Positions 10,264 through 23,369 of a stretch of 64,000 nt of DNA are shown here, piece after piece. The notes under the pieces are model-generated. The model was not told the DNA's origin. It searched no databases and saw nothing but the letters and a program-made list of their open reading frames with translations. The stretch is from Cheiracanthium punctorium (taxonomy: Eukaryota; Arthropoda; Arachnida; Araneae; Cheiracanthiidae): the NCBI GenBank assembly GCA_038373885.1, contig JAWZYV010013015.1, forward strand, positions 1 to 64,000, written 5' to 3'. The position numbers were made by a program, and so were the translations under genes. Numbering within the stretch: position 1 is the stretch's first letter; every line of letters starts with the position of its first letter.

Positions 10264-13200
10264 GATCAGTGATTGACATCAGATGACAATTTGCTCTCGG
10301 AAAATGATACCCTAATACATAATGGACCTGGGCAAAGCCGGGCTTCGCTGATAGTACATTCCAAAAACAAAAACTTTCATGTTTCTAAATGCCAATAATA
10401 ACCTATTCATTTTAATTTTATTGTAAATGGCATTTGTCCAACATGTTCTGCTCATCAAAAGATTTTAAAACAGCTTCAAAGTAATTGTCTGTTCTTAGAG
10501 ACTAATATCAGTAATAAATGTTTAAAATGTGAAAAATGTTTTTGATATCTTGGCCTATAGTCGCACTAAATATTAACACACTAGTTTGGAAGGTTTTGTT
10601 AAAAGAATGGATGAGAGTTTTTCTTTGATGTTTTCAAAACAAAATTTGTTTTTCAGAAATTAACCTATTTTTTTTTTATAAAAGTACTCGTAAAATATAG
10701 TGAATAGCAGCTTCACTTGGCTTACCAAATTCTTGTAAATTTCAAATTGTTACCGTACCATCAAACATGAAACAATGAATCAAAGGAAAGAAACAATGTA
10801 GTTGAAAAGGTACATAATAATTCTAAAACAGAAAATTAAAAACTTAATTAAAGATAAATCTTCCATTATTCCATCAGTGAATTTAAGAAGTTGTTATGTA
10901 GAATACTGCTTAGGTAAAAGTTACTTGTTAACTAAGTATAGTATATAGTATGTGAAAGGCATTAAAGAAATATTATAGTTTAAATTCATATTATAATTCA
11001 CTATAAATAAAATTGCTTAAACAATTAATTTGACTGAGTAAAACAAAGCATGCATGCACTGAAAAATATAACACTCCACCTTTTAAATTAAAAGTATAAA
11101 ATTTAATTAGTCAGCACCGTAATTGAAGTTTTAAACAAATATAATGAGAACGAAGATTTTGAAAAGTTCATGATTTCTATTTCATGTAGTGTTAATTTCT
11201 TTGTACAATTTCTTTCAAGAAATAATTTTTGTCACAAGTTTAGGTATTAATTAAGCTATTTTATTTAAAAATTATAAAACTGACTTTGAGAAATTACCTT
11301 AAATGTTCCACATCACAATTTTCGAACCACTGGAAATTTTAATTAGTACTTTTAAAAAATTAATTTTTAGAAACTAATTAAACTGAACTTTTGATAAAAG
11401 ACGTAAATTAAAAATTGAATTTAATGACTAGTCGCTTTTGGCGGGAAATGATATGAAATTAATTCCTCTGGAATGAGACACACACATATGTCTAAAGCCG
11501 ATATACTAAACATATATCCTTTCTAAAACTAAGAAACATATGGCAAACTAATGCGATTATTTCTGAACTTGTCACATTACTTAATCTGCGAAAGTATGAT
11601 AACAAATAAACAGAATGAGAAAGAAACGAAAAAAAAAAAAAAAAAAATCTTCGAACATTGTAGAAATTCTTTTGGAGTCATTTGCACCGTATTGTGCCAT
11701 AGATGAATTTTACTCAGAGCAGCCTCTATTCATGAAAGAATAAAATATTACTCCTTTTAAGAAAGATTCTGTTTGGGAAAATTTAATATTTAAGATGATT
11801 TTTTTTAACTATCCCTCGATATAAGTTTGAATGCTTTACTTCTTTAAAGATTGGATTTCATTTTAATTTCCTGAATTTACAGAGAATGACTTCTGACATC
11901 ATTTTTTTAAATGTCTGGTAAAAAAAAAATAATAATAATAATAAATAAATAAATAAATAAATAAATAAAAAAGATGTCAAAATCCATTATTCCACCAGTT
12001 GGCTAGCTTTCACTTTACAATCAATTAATTTTTCTATGTCCTCAAGATTCAAATCTTTATTCAAATTCTTTATGGTATTTTTCACAGAGTGATTCTTTTT
12101 TAAAATTTGAATAAAATAAAAACAAATCAATCACCATCGTCTCAAAGTTGCAGAAACTGATGCTTGTACTAGCTTTTCTTCAAAAGTAATGTCTACAAAT
12201 GTTGATGTTAATGAAAAACTTGATTGGTTAGTAGAAGTATCACTAACAACTAGCTCAATGACTCAATCTCCTTTAATAAGACTACAATCTTGGTCTTTAA
12301 AAAAATGAGCCTAACATCTCTACCTTATGATCAAAACAGCAGGAACTGGGATCTTTTTGACCAGCGCTAACTTACCTTCACACGAATTGTTGACAAATGC
12401 GAATGCTCATTTGTTACCACAGATACCTACAAACACACCTAAAAGCCTATTTTACTCATTAAAATTTAAAAATATGCCTTAAATGTTCGACAAGGCTATT
12501 TTCCCGATTTGTATTTTCAAATTAAATTTAGCGTATTTTTATTGCTTAAAGGTCTGCCAGTTTTGTAAATAGGTAAGAATGTAAAACGTTTTTACCTTGA
12601 GTTGATTCATGCAGGTTATTAAAGGAAAAGTGCTCCAAGTTTAAACACAATTTATTATAACATTGAAATAAAAACTAATGAACATACTCGTCCTCTTAGA
12701 AGCTAGGGCTTAAAGTTTAAAATTGTACGATGGATGACTCACTTTTTAAAGCTTTGTAATTCATTAACTAATCGTTGAAAATGGATAAAATTTTGTAATT
12801 TAGCATTTTCCAATACTCTAAATTCAAACATAAAGTGAAAGATAGGGTTACCATTGAATAAAAAGAAACTGAATGTTTAAATTTATTTCTGTTTTAATAT
12901 TTCGATACCCCTAAGACAAAATTTAACTTACATAATAATGAAAAATATTTATTGAGGTAAGACAATAAATTTCTTATGATTGTACGTCAATTAAAACCAA
13001 AAATGTTACTTGCAATTGGAATTTTTTCCGTACTATACCTTATATTTTACCACTTCAAAATATCATTGAAATTGTAAAACACCACGGAATTTCTAATGAT
13101 CAATAGTGCTTTAGATTAGTACAGAAATAAATATGTATTGTTGCTAAATAAATATTATACAGAGTCACAAATAGCGGCCACGGTTTTCTCATTTGAATAA

Positions 13201-14539
13201 TTCACTTTTGTTATGAACCTACAGGCTTCCAAATAATCAGCGCTTTTGCGTCTCTACTGCTGAAAGCATGCGATAAATATTAAACCCAGAATATACATTA
13301 TGAAAGAGGTAGATGCATGTTTTTAATGGCCTTCTGTTGTCGAAGTAATTTGTTTTCGAGAGGTTACAATATTTATTTATTTTTGTAAAACTGATTTTTC
13401 TTCATTTATTTTTTAATACTATTATGCATGTTTTTAATCTTTTTTTGGGGAGGGAGGGAAATTAAATTTTCTAAATTTTTGAAAGGAAAGAAAAGAAAAC
13501 AATTTTGGAATAAAATTTATGCATGATACTATAATAGTAGATTTATAAACAGGAAGGGGGGGGGGGAGCATACTTGACGCCATCCTATTAAAAACATTAA
13601 ATATTGCAATACGACCTAGGGGCGTATTAGTGAGGATGGTACAAAATCACGGATAATAATGTACATTCTAACAAAACTAATTACATAATTTTTTGTTTAT
13701 AAACCTGACGAAATGTATAAGAGAGCAATGTAAAGTATATTTATTTAAGAAAATACACATTTACGTATGATGATCTTTTTTATTTATTTATAGCTGAATA
13801 ATACACCTTTTATAAATTCATCATAGCACAGATTGAACCTAGCAGTGACCGTGAAACTCCCGAATGAGAGAAAAAATTAAGACCTAAAAATTTAACCAAG
13901 AGAGAAATTAAGACTAAAACATTTAACCAAGATTAAATGAGAAAGTTGCTTCACTTTCCAAAGATACGAGATAATTTACATTTACTTCCCATGATTAGGC
14001 CCCAGAAAATGTCCTACAAAGCGAAAATACGAAACTGAAAAGCCTTAAATTGTGTGAACTCTATGATTCTGTAAAGCAGCATGCGAAATAAGTCACTTCA
14101 AGGTAGTCTTTAGAAAAGTGTCATACACAAAAGTACTTCAGCGTGAAAGTCTATTTAATCTTCGGTTCAAAGAAAACGATATTCAAACGCAAGGGAAATT
14201 ATCTTGAGGGCATAACGGGTTCTGATACGAAATCAAAGCATGACCTTACTTCCTCCGTAGAAGGATTTACGGTGAATCTCGGAAGAAGATCCTAAAATTA
14301 CCTCAGGTTCTCGCGTGAGATTTGTATATGTGTGTCTTAATAAGGTTGCTAACTCACTAAACCAGAACATCTTAGTGAATCTCTTATAAACAAGCAGCTG
14401 TAATAAAGGTTTTATTCGTTTTGTATACATGCACACTATATTTATAAGCTTTTAAAAACTCGGACTGTGTTAGATACCTTTTCGTACACGGGAAAAAAAT
14501 GTTTTGTTACGCTGAATAAAATTGTGTTGATTAACAAAA
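10264..14539. other. AT-rich non-coding stretch
   Basis: No frame with coding character is visible over about 4.3 kb. Simple sequence includes a poly-A run near 11629-11647, an AATA/AAT microsatellite at 11929-11970 and a G run near 13557-13567. A short block near 10324 (GACCTGGGCAAAG) is shared with position 365. I saw no inverted ends with target duplications. Confidence 0.45.
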
Positions 14540-14673
14540 ATTTGGTTGGCGCTAGTTTAATCGAATAATTTTCTAAGTAATAACAACATTTTTGCTAAAC
14601 TAACAAAAATCGTTGAATTAACAAAAATTTTGATTTAACGAAATTACTCGCTGAAACAGCGCCAACCAAATTT
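14540..14673. repeat. Small inverted repeat around TTGGTTGGCGC
   Basis: AAATTTGGTTGGCGCT near 14541 is repeated in complement as AGCGCCAACCAAATTT ending near 14673, giving 16-bp perfect arms about 130 bases apart. The loop is full of AACAAAAAT words. This is probably the core of a small MITE; target duplications were not resolved. A TTA microsatellite follows at about 14767-14791. Confidence 0.55.
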
Positions 14674-15426
14674 GCCAACCATTTTATTATTTAGAAAATG
14701 TTTTGGTTCGGATCGCGCTTACTCTATCGGTCGAAACAAAAGCAGAAAGCACATTATTAGGTAAATTTATTATTATTATTATTATTATTATTCACGAATG
14801 TTACAACTGTATTTACAATTGTCAATTTTATTACTATATTTTCGAGAAAACATTACATGTTTTTGTATCTACTAAAGCTATAGCCTTTTCAGATCTCCTT
14901 CATTTGAACACTTCTTTGTCAAGAATGCCTTTCAACCTAAAAAAATAATGTGCCATATTTAGAACTCGAACGGAAAATTATTGTAACGGTGTTGTAACGG
15001 TATTTCTAACGGTGTTGAATTAATGCAGAACATTAATGGGTAATTAACTGTTTGTGAAGAATAAAAACGATTTTTTCTTCAATGTGTGTAAGATCACAGC
15101 AACTTATATTGGGATTTCAAAAAAGTCACGTTAAAAAGAAAATGGCAAGTTCTGCAGCACCAAGGATATGAAATTATTAATGAATATATAAATTGGGGAT
15201 TTATTAAATATAATATTTAATTAATAATACTGAGTATTTTGTGTGTTCTAAATACATCGTATCATCCATTATAATATTGAAAATTCACGGCACGGGTTCA
15301 TTTCATCCTACTGGATTGAAAGATTACACATGAGTTAATCTGATCAAAAGGAATAATTTTAGGCAAAAACATTTCAGTAAAAAAAAAAAAGACCCCAAAA
15401 AGGAGACACCCTTATATATATATGTA

Positions 15427-16684
15427 CAGGGTGTCAAGTGCTAACGGTGACCCATGGCTATTTCCTAAACCGTTAGTCAGAGACACATAGTTTCAATTGC
15501 AAAAATGCTCTAAATTGTATAATCTATTATATCAGAAACAATCGAAGTCAATAAATCAATACCTATAAAATTACGAAATTTAAATTTTTATACGGTCCCC
15601 TGGTCCTATCAATTATATATTTAGGAAATTTTTCTTTATACAATTTCATGCGCAATTTTAAAAAATTGCCCCTCTAGGACCAAAATTCACCGAGTTAAGA
15701 AGCAGCAAACATTTTGACTTAAATCACTTTTTCACGTTTAAAAATGTCCTGTTACGGTAAAACTGTTAGGGGACCATATAAATATTGAAATTTTAAATTA
15801 TGGCTAATGATTTCATTTCCTGGCATAAGGCGGCGAAAGAAGCAAAACTTACTAATTTTTTAAGCAAAGGGTTTTAGACAGGCTCTATAAAAATCTTTCC
15901 GGAATCAGACTTACTAAGTCGTATTTATGTGTAGCATACATATATGTAACACCGAGTGTACTACGCAAAGTACAGGAAGAGTTTTCTACACGGGTGCATA
16001 TTTACATTGCAGCCGAAGGAAGCTATGCTTTGAGCAAATTTTACGCCAACAGGATTTATAATATTATTTTAAGTTTCTAAAATGCGCATATATTCGTACT
16101 TTAAAATGTTTCACTTTGTTATTCAATGTTTAATGAAGTGTTTTATTCTCTTGTTTTTAAGTTACTTAACACCATTTCATTTAAAAATTTCTATTTTCAG
16201 TATAAGCAATATTTTTATGTTAATTTATTGGGTGCACATAGTTAAACGTTAATCTTATTTATTGCAATCTGCAATCGTAAAATAGTTGATGAAATTCCTA
16301 ATAAATATTACAAGGCTCAAAACCATGTACATTAATTTTTCTGGAATTCAATTTGTATACAGCCCCTATTTCGCATCTCGAAAAGCGCTATATCTTTAAG
16401 CAGCTGTAACTCGGTGAATTTTGGTCATAGAAGGACGAATTTTTTTTTTTTTTTAATTGTGCGTGAAATTATATAAGGAAAAAATTTCTAAATATAACTG
16501 ATAGGAACGGGGGACAGTATAAAAATTTAAATTTCGTAACTTTTATAGGAATTGATTTGTTGACTTCGATTGTTTCTGATGTAATAGATTATACAATTTA
16601 AAGCATTTTTGCAACTGGCACTATGTGTCGCTGACTAACCGTTTAGGAAATAACCATTGGGCATCGTTAGCACTGGACACCCTG
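15427..16684. mobile_element. Non-autonomous element with ~280-bp inverted repeats
   Basis: The left arm (15427-15706) and right arm (about 16399-16684) are complementary over about 280 bases with scattered differences. Shared landmarks are CAGGGTGTC at the tip, then TGCTAACG, TTTCCTAAACSGTTAGTCAG and TCACCGAGTTA at the inner edge. TA dinucleotides flank both tips inside short TA runs. The 690-bp centre has no transposase frame. CAGGGTGTC tips and TA flanks suggest a Tc1/mariner-related or similar cut-and-paste family, mobilised in trans. Related tips occur at about 35517, 39632 and 40713. Confidence 0.8.
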
Positions 16685-17476
16685 TATATATAACAGCTGG
16701 AATTGTTTTCTTTTTCGCACACTTTATAAAACTGTAATGCTATAGTTCACATACGTCATCGAAAAGTCAAAAAAACGATTGCGGAGCGGTATCACGCGTC
16801 AGCAGGTTTATTCACCTTTATTTAAATTATTTTAGGCATCGTTAGCGCAACAGAATCACGCGCGTTTTGCCACAGTTCATCAGTTTATCGTTTACCTATA
16901 TGTATGGGATGAAGTTGTTCTTTTGACTTTTAATCTCTACGTACGCCGCAGGAAATAGATCAAAGTAGAGTTAAAAACTGCTCCAAAGCATTCATCCCAA
17001 TGTACTGCAGAGTTAAGTCCGCAGATGTATAGTTAGCAATGCATTGCATTGAATGTTTTATTAAACATTTTGTTCAGTTTTTAAAAATAATCAATGCAAG
17101 CGAAATCAGTTAGATTTTGTCTCTGAAACATTTTTGTTATAATCAAAATTGCGAGTAGTCCGTAGGCCCAAGGTAGAACCAGATGGAAATCTACTGATTC
17201 GGCAACAAATGGAGAAATCCCTATTCACCTAAAAATAATCGCATAATCAGACATGATACTTTTCCTGCAGGATTATAAACAAAAGAGACCAAAATAAGCC
17301 TACATATACAGAGAAACATCCCCATTTCAATGATGCCCAATGTTGGCTGGGCAATTCTCTTGGGAATGGAAAGAACTCATTACATTTACATACACATTCA
17401 TCATCTGGGCACTGGGTGGCTGGTACTTTAAAGAACTTTAAGTCCCTATGTTTGTCCAAACGCCGACACAGAATTA

Positions 17477-18060
17477 CACAACTGGTCAAAAGTATTGCAA
17501 ATTAGAGAAATTTCACGTTTTTCAAGAATAAGTCCCCAAAGAGTAATATTTTTTCGTTTAAAGTGATAATTTTTTTATGTCAGTATCTTAGTCTAAAGGA
17601 AAGATATAATTAAGTTATTGGAAAAAAAAGAAATATATATAATTTCAAGAAGAATAAAATACAAACAAAATGTACTGCTTATCAGTATTGGAATCCATTT
17701 TGGTTCCCGGAATAAAATGAAGTAAAGAAAAAATTGCAAGTTTTTTTTATAAGAAAAGATAATTTTTATTATCTTTTAAGTTAACTGGTTCAAGCTAACT
17801 GAAAAGCATATAATATTTGATTGGGCCGCCCCTATATTCGATCACAGCATGGAATCCACAAGGTTTTGCAACACTTCTTTCGGTATTTCATGGTGCCAAA
17901 CTATAATTATTGTTCAATAACTCAATTATATCTTGCCTTTAGACTAATTTAACACTTGACATAAAAAATATCACTTAAATGAAAAAGTGTTAGTTTTGGG
18001 GGGCTTACTCTTGAAAAAACGTGAAATTTCTCAAACTTGCAATACTTTTGACCAATAGTG
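17477..18060. mobile_element. Mariner-type MITE, CACWAYTGGTCAAAAGTATT ends
   Basis: A 584-bp element flanked by TA at 17475-17476 and 18061-18062. The tips CACAACTGGTCAAAAGTATT and (in complement) CACTATTGGTCAAAAGTATT continue as long inverted repeats for more than 100 bases, with GAGAAATTTCACGTTTTT in both arms. The centre (near 17820-17900) is short and has no intact transposase frame. A related single end lies at 48940, so the family is dispersed. The 80-residue minus-strand frame at 17247-17489 only clips its left edge. Confidence 0.88.
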
Positions 18061-18183
18061 TATATAAAAGAGATCGTTTATTTTCTTTGTCTGTTGTGAA
18101 AATGGATTGGGTAGTGTCGTTTCCTTGTACTTGTCCGGGGTTTTAGGTCCTAGCAGGTTCCTGCTTTTTTATAATCTTTATTG

Positions 18184-18410
18184 ACCGCCCAGGTGTTGTA
18201 GTCACTAAAGAACCATACTATCACACCTTGGGTCCGAGTTCGATTCCCGGCTTGGGCTTGGGTGTTAAAATTGTCCGTCCCTTCACAAGGGGTAAAGCTG
18301 GCCACCCATTAGGTACCTCCATAATGAAATGGCCAGTAGTTCGAGCCTTAGCAGTGGCAAAGGCTTGTGGCAGCAAATGCCCAACCATTAGGAATAAAAT
18401 AATAATCCTT
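18184..18410 (+). repeat. tRNA-derived SINE, copy 1
   Basis: A tRNA-like head contains box B (GGTCCGAGTTCGATTCCCGG at 18231-18250). It is followed by a body with TGTCCGTCCCTTCACAAGG, CATTAGGTACCTCCATAAT and CCTTAGCAGTGGC that is recognisable again at 46190-46405. The tail ends near an AATAAAATAATAA stretch. A 107-residue plus-strand frame runs through it but is not a gene. Confidence 0.75.
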
Positions 18411-18469
18411 ATTGGTGATTTTGCTTGTTGTTATTTCAATTTCTGTTATTTATTTAAATTCGTTGTGCA

Positions 18470-18562
18470 TTTCCGTCATTACACATCTTCTTTCCACAAG
18501 CCCCCTAGCGACCCATTTCAAGCCCCCAGTTGTTCGAGAACACCAGGTTGAGAACCACTACT
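18470..18562 (-). mobile_element. hAT (Charlie-like) transposon end
   Basis: Read in complement the block begins TAGTGGTTCTCAACCTGGTG, the classic hAT/Charlie terminus, followed by GGGGGCTTG and GGGTCGC words. Only one end is present, so this is a truncated copy. Confidence 0.6.
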
Positions 18563-18990
18563 TTAATCAATGGCTCAAATTCCAATCAAGCAGAAGGGGC
18601 AGTGCTCTGGAATCATGAAATCCTGGAAAATCGTGAAAATTCGTACATTCTTTGGAAAACCGGAAACGAAGACAAAGAATAAACTGAAAGAACTACAAGA
18701 TCTTTATCGATACTTTTGACCAAAATATTCATTTTTAGGGACGCTTGAAAATATTTTTTTTTAATTTATCTGGTGATTCTGGTTTATGATAACAATTTAT
18801 TTTACTGCTAAAACTGCAGACGCCAAAAGGCTGGTTGGAGCTTAGATTTAGTGAAAGAAATCTGAGGAAAGATAAATGACCTTATCACTGATATCGCCTG
18901 TGCTGATCCAAAGGATGCGGGGTTGAAAGATTTCCTCGGGAATAAGGTCCGGGATTGTTCACTCAAACAAAAACAAAGAGTCGCTTATTA

Positions 18991-19024
18991 GCACACTTCC
19001 AAGAAAGCTCTCTTGGAAGTGTGC
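18991..19024. repeat. Perfect 14-bp-arm hairpin
   Basis: GCACACTTCCAAGA (18991-19004) is exactly complementary to TCTTGGAAGTGTGC (19011-19024), with a six-base loop AAGCTC. It would form a stable stem-loop in RNA or single-stranded DNA. There is no poly-T tail or gene context that would make it a terminator. Confidence 0.8.
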
Positions 19025-21710
19025 TTGGAAGCAATCAAACTTTTCTTCGTGTACAGTTCAGCACTTCTGGGATGTAAATGATTTGTAAAGCTATTAGGTA
19101 CACATGCGCGTTTTAAATACAAGTAATGAGATACTTGAAAAAAAATAAAGAAAGGGGTGCTTAGGAGGAAGCACATTCCGAGAAGGATATTAAAAGAAAA
19201 TATAAAATCCAAAAAGAATCCAAAAATTAAAAAATTGGACCTTAAACAGTTGTGTAATGTTTTATACTTAATCCCAGAAAATATTAATTTCACGGAGCTA
19301 CATTGGAAGTTTTGTATAACTATCTTTATTCGCTGAGTTTATAAGACAAATCACTCTAAAGATTCTAGATGTGTATCCAAATGGAAGATAACTAATGACA
19401 CTATTAATTGTATAAAATTGATATCAAAATAATCTCTATGTCGTAAAACAATTGTTGAAGAATTGTTAATGTAATATCAAACCATTAAGATCAGATATCG
19501 ATAAGACAACCAATTAATGAAAAAGATTGGATATCACTGCTGGATCAAGGAAAGCTTTACCGTCAAGAGATTCATAAATAAGGAAATAACCAGCCTGCTG
19601 ACTCTGGTTCGGACCAAAATTTCAACCGAAGATAAGTATACATAGCTAATGACCTTATTCAGCAAACATTAATTCTGTGAATTGCTTCACAGATTAGTGG
19701 AGAAAGTGGCATTCTCACCATGCTAAATACAAGGGTTACCACGACAACTGACCAATACAATTTTCGCTTTGTCTTTGAGAGTCAAACCGTCTATTCAGGT
19801 TACCTTATTCACGGAGTCATGGCGTTTGGTGAATGCCGCTGTTAGTAACACCACTTCAACATTACATGTTAACTCTGGAAATAAAATTTCCACAGTATAT
19901 AAATTCAATTCCGCTTTCATAGACTTATCGCAGATAAAAATTAAACATGGCGTATCCTTGTCCCTAGATGCTTATCCTGAGCCTAGTTTTATTCTATCCA
20001 GGATCCTGGACAACGCATTTGCCAAGTGTGGTCAAAACTCCTTACGCGTCATTATTATCTCCAGAAACATTAATATTATAGAGGCGATCTAGCTCCTCCA
20101 ATTCTGCTTGCAGATCTCTTGAGACAACTGGACCTTACCTTGGTTCTTGTACTGAATTTACTGTCAACGTTGGCATTGAAGAAATTGCGTTTAGACAAGC
20201 TATTTTAGCACTTCGAATCATGTCTTCTTAGTGTGTGTTGTCTTCCATATTCACAATTAAACCTTTATCACTTGACAAGTTTTCATACTTCAAAGTACTC
20301 GTGAGTATATAACTATAGTCGTTTGAAAACTACTAAAGCTATACACTTCTACTACACTCAAAACATACCCATCACAAAACTGAACGAAGTCCACCACACC
20401 ACTAAAACACCAAGCTAAATAAGGAGATTGCCTGGTGAAAAAGCTCTCTTTGAATGAAAATGAGGACTTTTGCCTCAATTGCTTATAAGCAATGTCTAGT
20501 AGGTTAAACTGCAACAACGTCGTGCATACATTGAACGCAAGAGAGAAGTGAAATCGAAGGGTCCGCCAACTTGAAGTGAAAGCCGAGCTATTTACGCTGG
20601 AACAGCTATTTCGCTGGAACAGCTATTTCTGAATAACGTGCCATTCAATAGTTTCGAGACATTTTAAGTGAAATTTCGGTAATTCAAATTCAAAAAAACA
20701 CGAAAATTCGACTTTAACTTTTTTCAGTTCATTTTTCAGAGTCACTTTCAATCATTTCTATTTCGTCGATTTTCAAAGATCGGTCAACCTAAGCAGCAAA
20801 AGCTGATCTTGACAGTACTTCTTTTTTCTTCATTTTTCAATTGCCTCTAAGTTTTTCATTTTCCATCGCATCTGTTTCCAACTTGAAGCAAAACTGTTTC
20901 TTACTCCTATACCTTTCCAACGTAGATTGAACAACTTCTTCCTTAAACGAAAAGATATGAGCAAAAGTCAAAAAGGTGGCCAATCTATACGACCTTCCCC
21001 TACATATATATCATTAGTAGAGAATTTCTAAGGAAGGATGATACTATCACAGCCACATAATCGAAGAAAGAACATATATAGTGTGAGATTTAACGTAAGT
21101 GGAGACAGCAATGCAATGGTAACACTAAAGTCCGTGTACTTGCAAGGAGTACTGTTGTTAGTCAGCCACCGGGGAGAGAGCTGTATTTTGTGGAGCTTCT
21201 TTATCCCCTTACGCCCCACGTTGATTTAGCCTTAAAGATTAAAAATTCAATAACTTTTATAAAACTGAGATTACCAAACTACATTTTTTACGCTTAGTGT
21301 AAAAACAAAGCAACAATTATAGTGAATGAACTAAAATAGAACAATGATGTACATATGTATATCATCGCTTTCGGTGACAAGAATTTCATGATATACGATG
21401 TACGTCATGCACTCTCAAACATTAGTTCTTCAATTCACGGAAATTTGGCAGCAGTGCTGCAGGAATATCTCATTTCTATTTTCTTCTGTCCATTGAATGA
21501 ACTTCTTCAGATTCAATGAAATGTTTTCCTCTTCTTCAGATTTATTCATATTCATATTGGAGTATGCAAATTTTATAAGAGAAACCACCTTCACATTGGA
21601 ACAACTAAATGACTTCGAGCCCCTGTAAATTCCAATCAAAACGGGTCTAAAATATCCAAAATTTTGGGATCAATCTGAAGCAAATATCCTTTTGCCAAAA
21701 CTAAAGTAAT

Positions 21711-21748
<38 letters not shown>

Positions 21749-22891
21749 TCTGCAACATTTTTTCTTCATTAAATAGTTTGTATGATTAACAATTCGTTTT
21801 AAAAATTCATAAAACAATATTTTAATAAAAATCATATTTACATAAATACAAATCGATGACTAACTTAGACGAATTCTTAAAGATAATGTTTTCTTTAACT
21901 TACATGAAATTGTATCAATTTAATGCAATCAAGCTAGATTATCACTAATACATTACCAAAGTGTGTTCTAATCTTTTAGGTAATATTAAATATTTATAGA
22001 ACTACATTCTTTATTAATTTAAGACAGAGCTCCTTAGGAAGTCCCACACACAACGAATGTATCATAAACATTAAACAACGTCATAGTACAACTAGCTTGG
22101 AATAATGATGTGGTAAAGTTAGTTACTTATAAGACTGACAGAGCTTGTTATTATTTCTCATAATTAAATGAACCAAATTCATTTTTAATAATAATATATT
22201 TACAAAACTTTATTGTTATTAAATTTCCATACTAAGGTTTGTTATATAAATCAACACATGATGATTCACTAAAGTGTTAATAATGCGCTTATAAACCTAG
22301 ATTTTGAACCCACATTTATTACACTTCGAGCAGATGAATAGTGTTGATAAAAACGGTTACAAATGTTATATTTAACATTTTAAATAATAAATAACGTCGT
22401 ATAAAATAAACATAAAATTAAAAAATATATCTACGTACTTACAAGACATACCAAGTTTCTCTTATTTTTTTGAAACTGTGTTTAAATAAAAAGTAGTTAT
22501 TGAAGAGATGTGTAATGTTTTTAAACATTCAGTTATAGTGTTAATAGCATAAGATGCTCTGAAAGAACAAACAAATGCAGTATTAAAAATGATGCTGATC
22601 TCAGTTCAACTGTTTTAACGTTTACTTAAAATTGATTTTCCTACATTTCACTCAGATGTGTGACACTTTAGAACAGATGAAAGAAAAACGACCTAGAATC
22701 ACATTTCATTGTACTTCAGACATAAAATAATTTAGTGTTTATCGAATTCTAACTTTATTAATTGTAGTGGTAAACATTGACAATGACAGTGCATGACCGA
22801 AGCATGACACTAACATGAAGTCTATGCTTTCTAAGGATATTTTATTACCGTTTTGTTTGAGTTTTTTTGATTAAATAGGATATGGTGAGTT
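19025..22891. other. Stretch without a confirmed gene
   Basis: The region holds several 60-107-residue frames, none with a recognisable domain. A block at about 20400-21000 resembles 45180-45900 at the DNA level (shared GAGGACTT..GCCTCA, GTTGAACTGTAAC-type and GTGGCCAA words), so it is probably an old interspersed element. A minus-strand frame at 21430-21625 sits behind a possible splice acceptor but is too weak to call. A poly-A run lies at 21714-21743. Confidence 0.4.
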
Positions 22892-23369
22892 AAAACGGGT
22901 AAGTATTTCTTTTTAATCAATAATATAAACTGTTTTTAAATAATATTTCTTTTTTAAGCCTATCTTTTCAGACATTAGTTAGCAAGATAGAGGTTATTAA
23001 AAAGTTTATTAATTGCATTTGAAAACATAATGTATTAACTTTTACCAGCTTTTATCTTTCCTTGTATCTCCAAAAATCTTTAAAGAAACTTATGCATTCT
23101 TGAAATTTTGAGTTCTGTCATTACTTTCCGCTTAGAAAAGGATTAAACAGCTTATTATCAGAAAAAAAGTAAGAATTTTTAAAAATATTTTTCATTTTTA
23201 TTTATGTTTTCGTGTGGTACGGTAAAATTGGTGTACAATAAGGCTTAATTTCCAGATGCTTTTAATAAGTATAAATGTTGCCTACTAGTGTCTGAAAAGA
23301 TAGGCTAAAAACTCATTTAAAATCAAACAATCTATATTTTTGATCAAAAAGAAATACCTACTCGTTTTA
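22892..23369. mobile_element. Inverted-repeat element (MITE-like)
   Basis: The left arm 22892-22984 and right arm 23279-23369 are imperfect complements of about 90 bases. Both contain AAAACGRGTA, TATTTCTTTTT, ATCAA and AGCCTATCTTTTCAGACA at the inner side. The roughly 295-bp centre is AT-rich and non-coding. Termini and target duplication are not clear. It would lie inside the presumed first intron of the minus-strand gene starting at 26727. Confidence 0.65.

Noticed and set aside
19769..20092. 107-residue plus-strand frame
   Set aside because: No recognisable motif; it overlaps a region suspected to be an old repeat.
21430..21625. Minus-strand frame behind a possible acceptor (KSEEEENISLNLKKF)
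   Set aside because: Composition is somewhat protein-like, but the acceptor is weak and no domain, partner exon or conservation can be shown. It is not called as the next exon of the 26727 gene.
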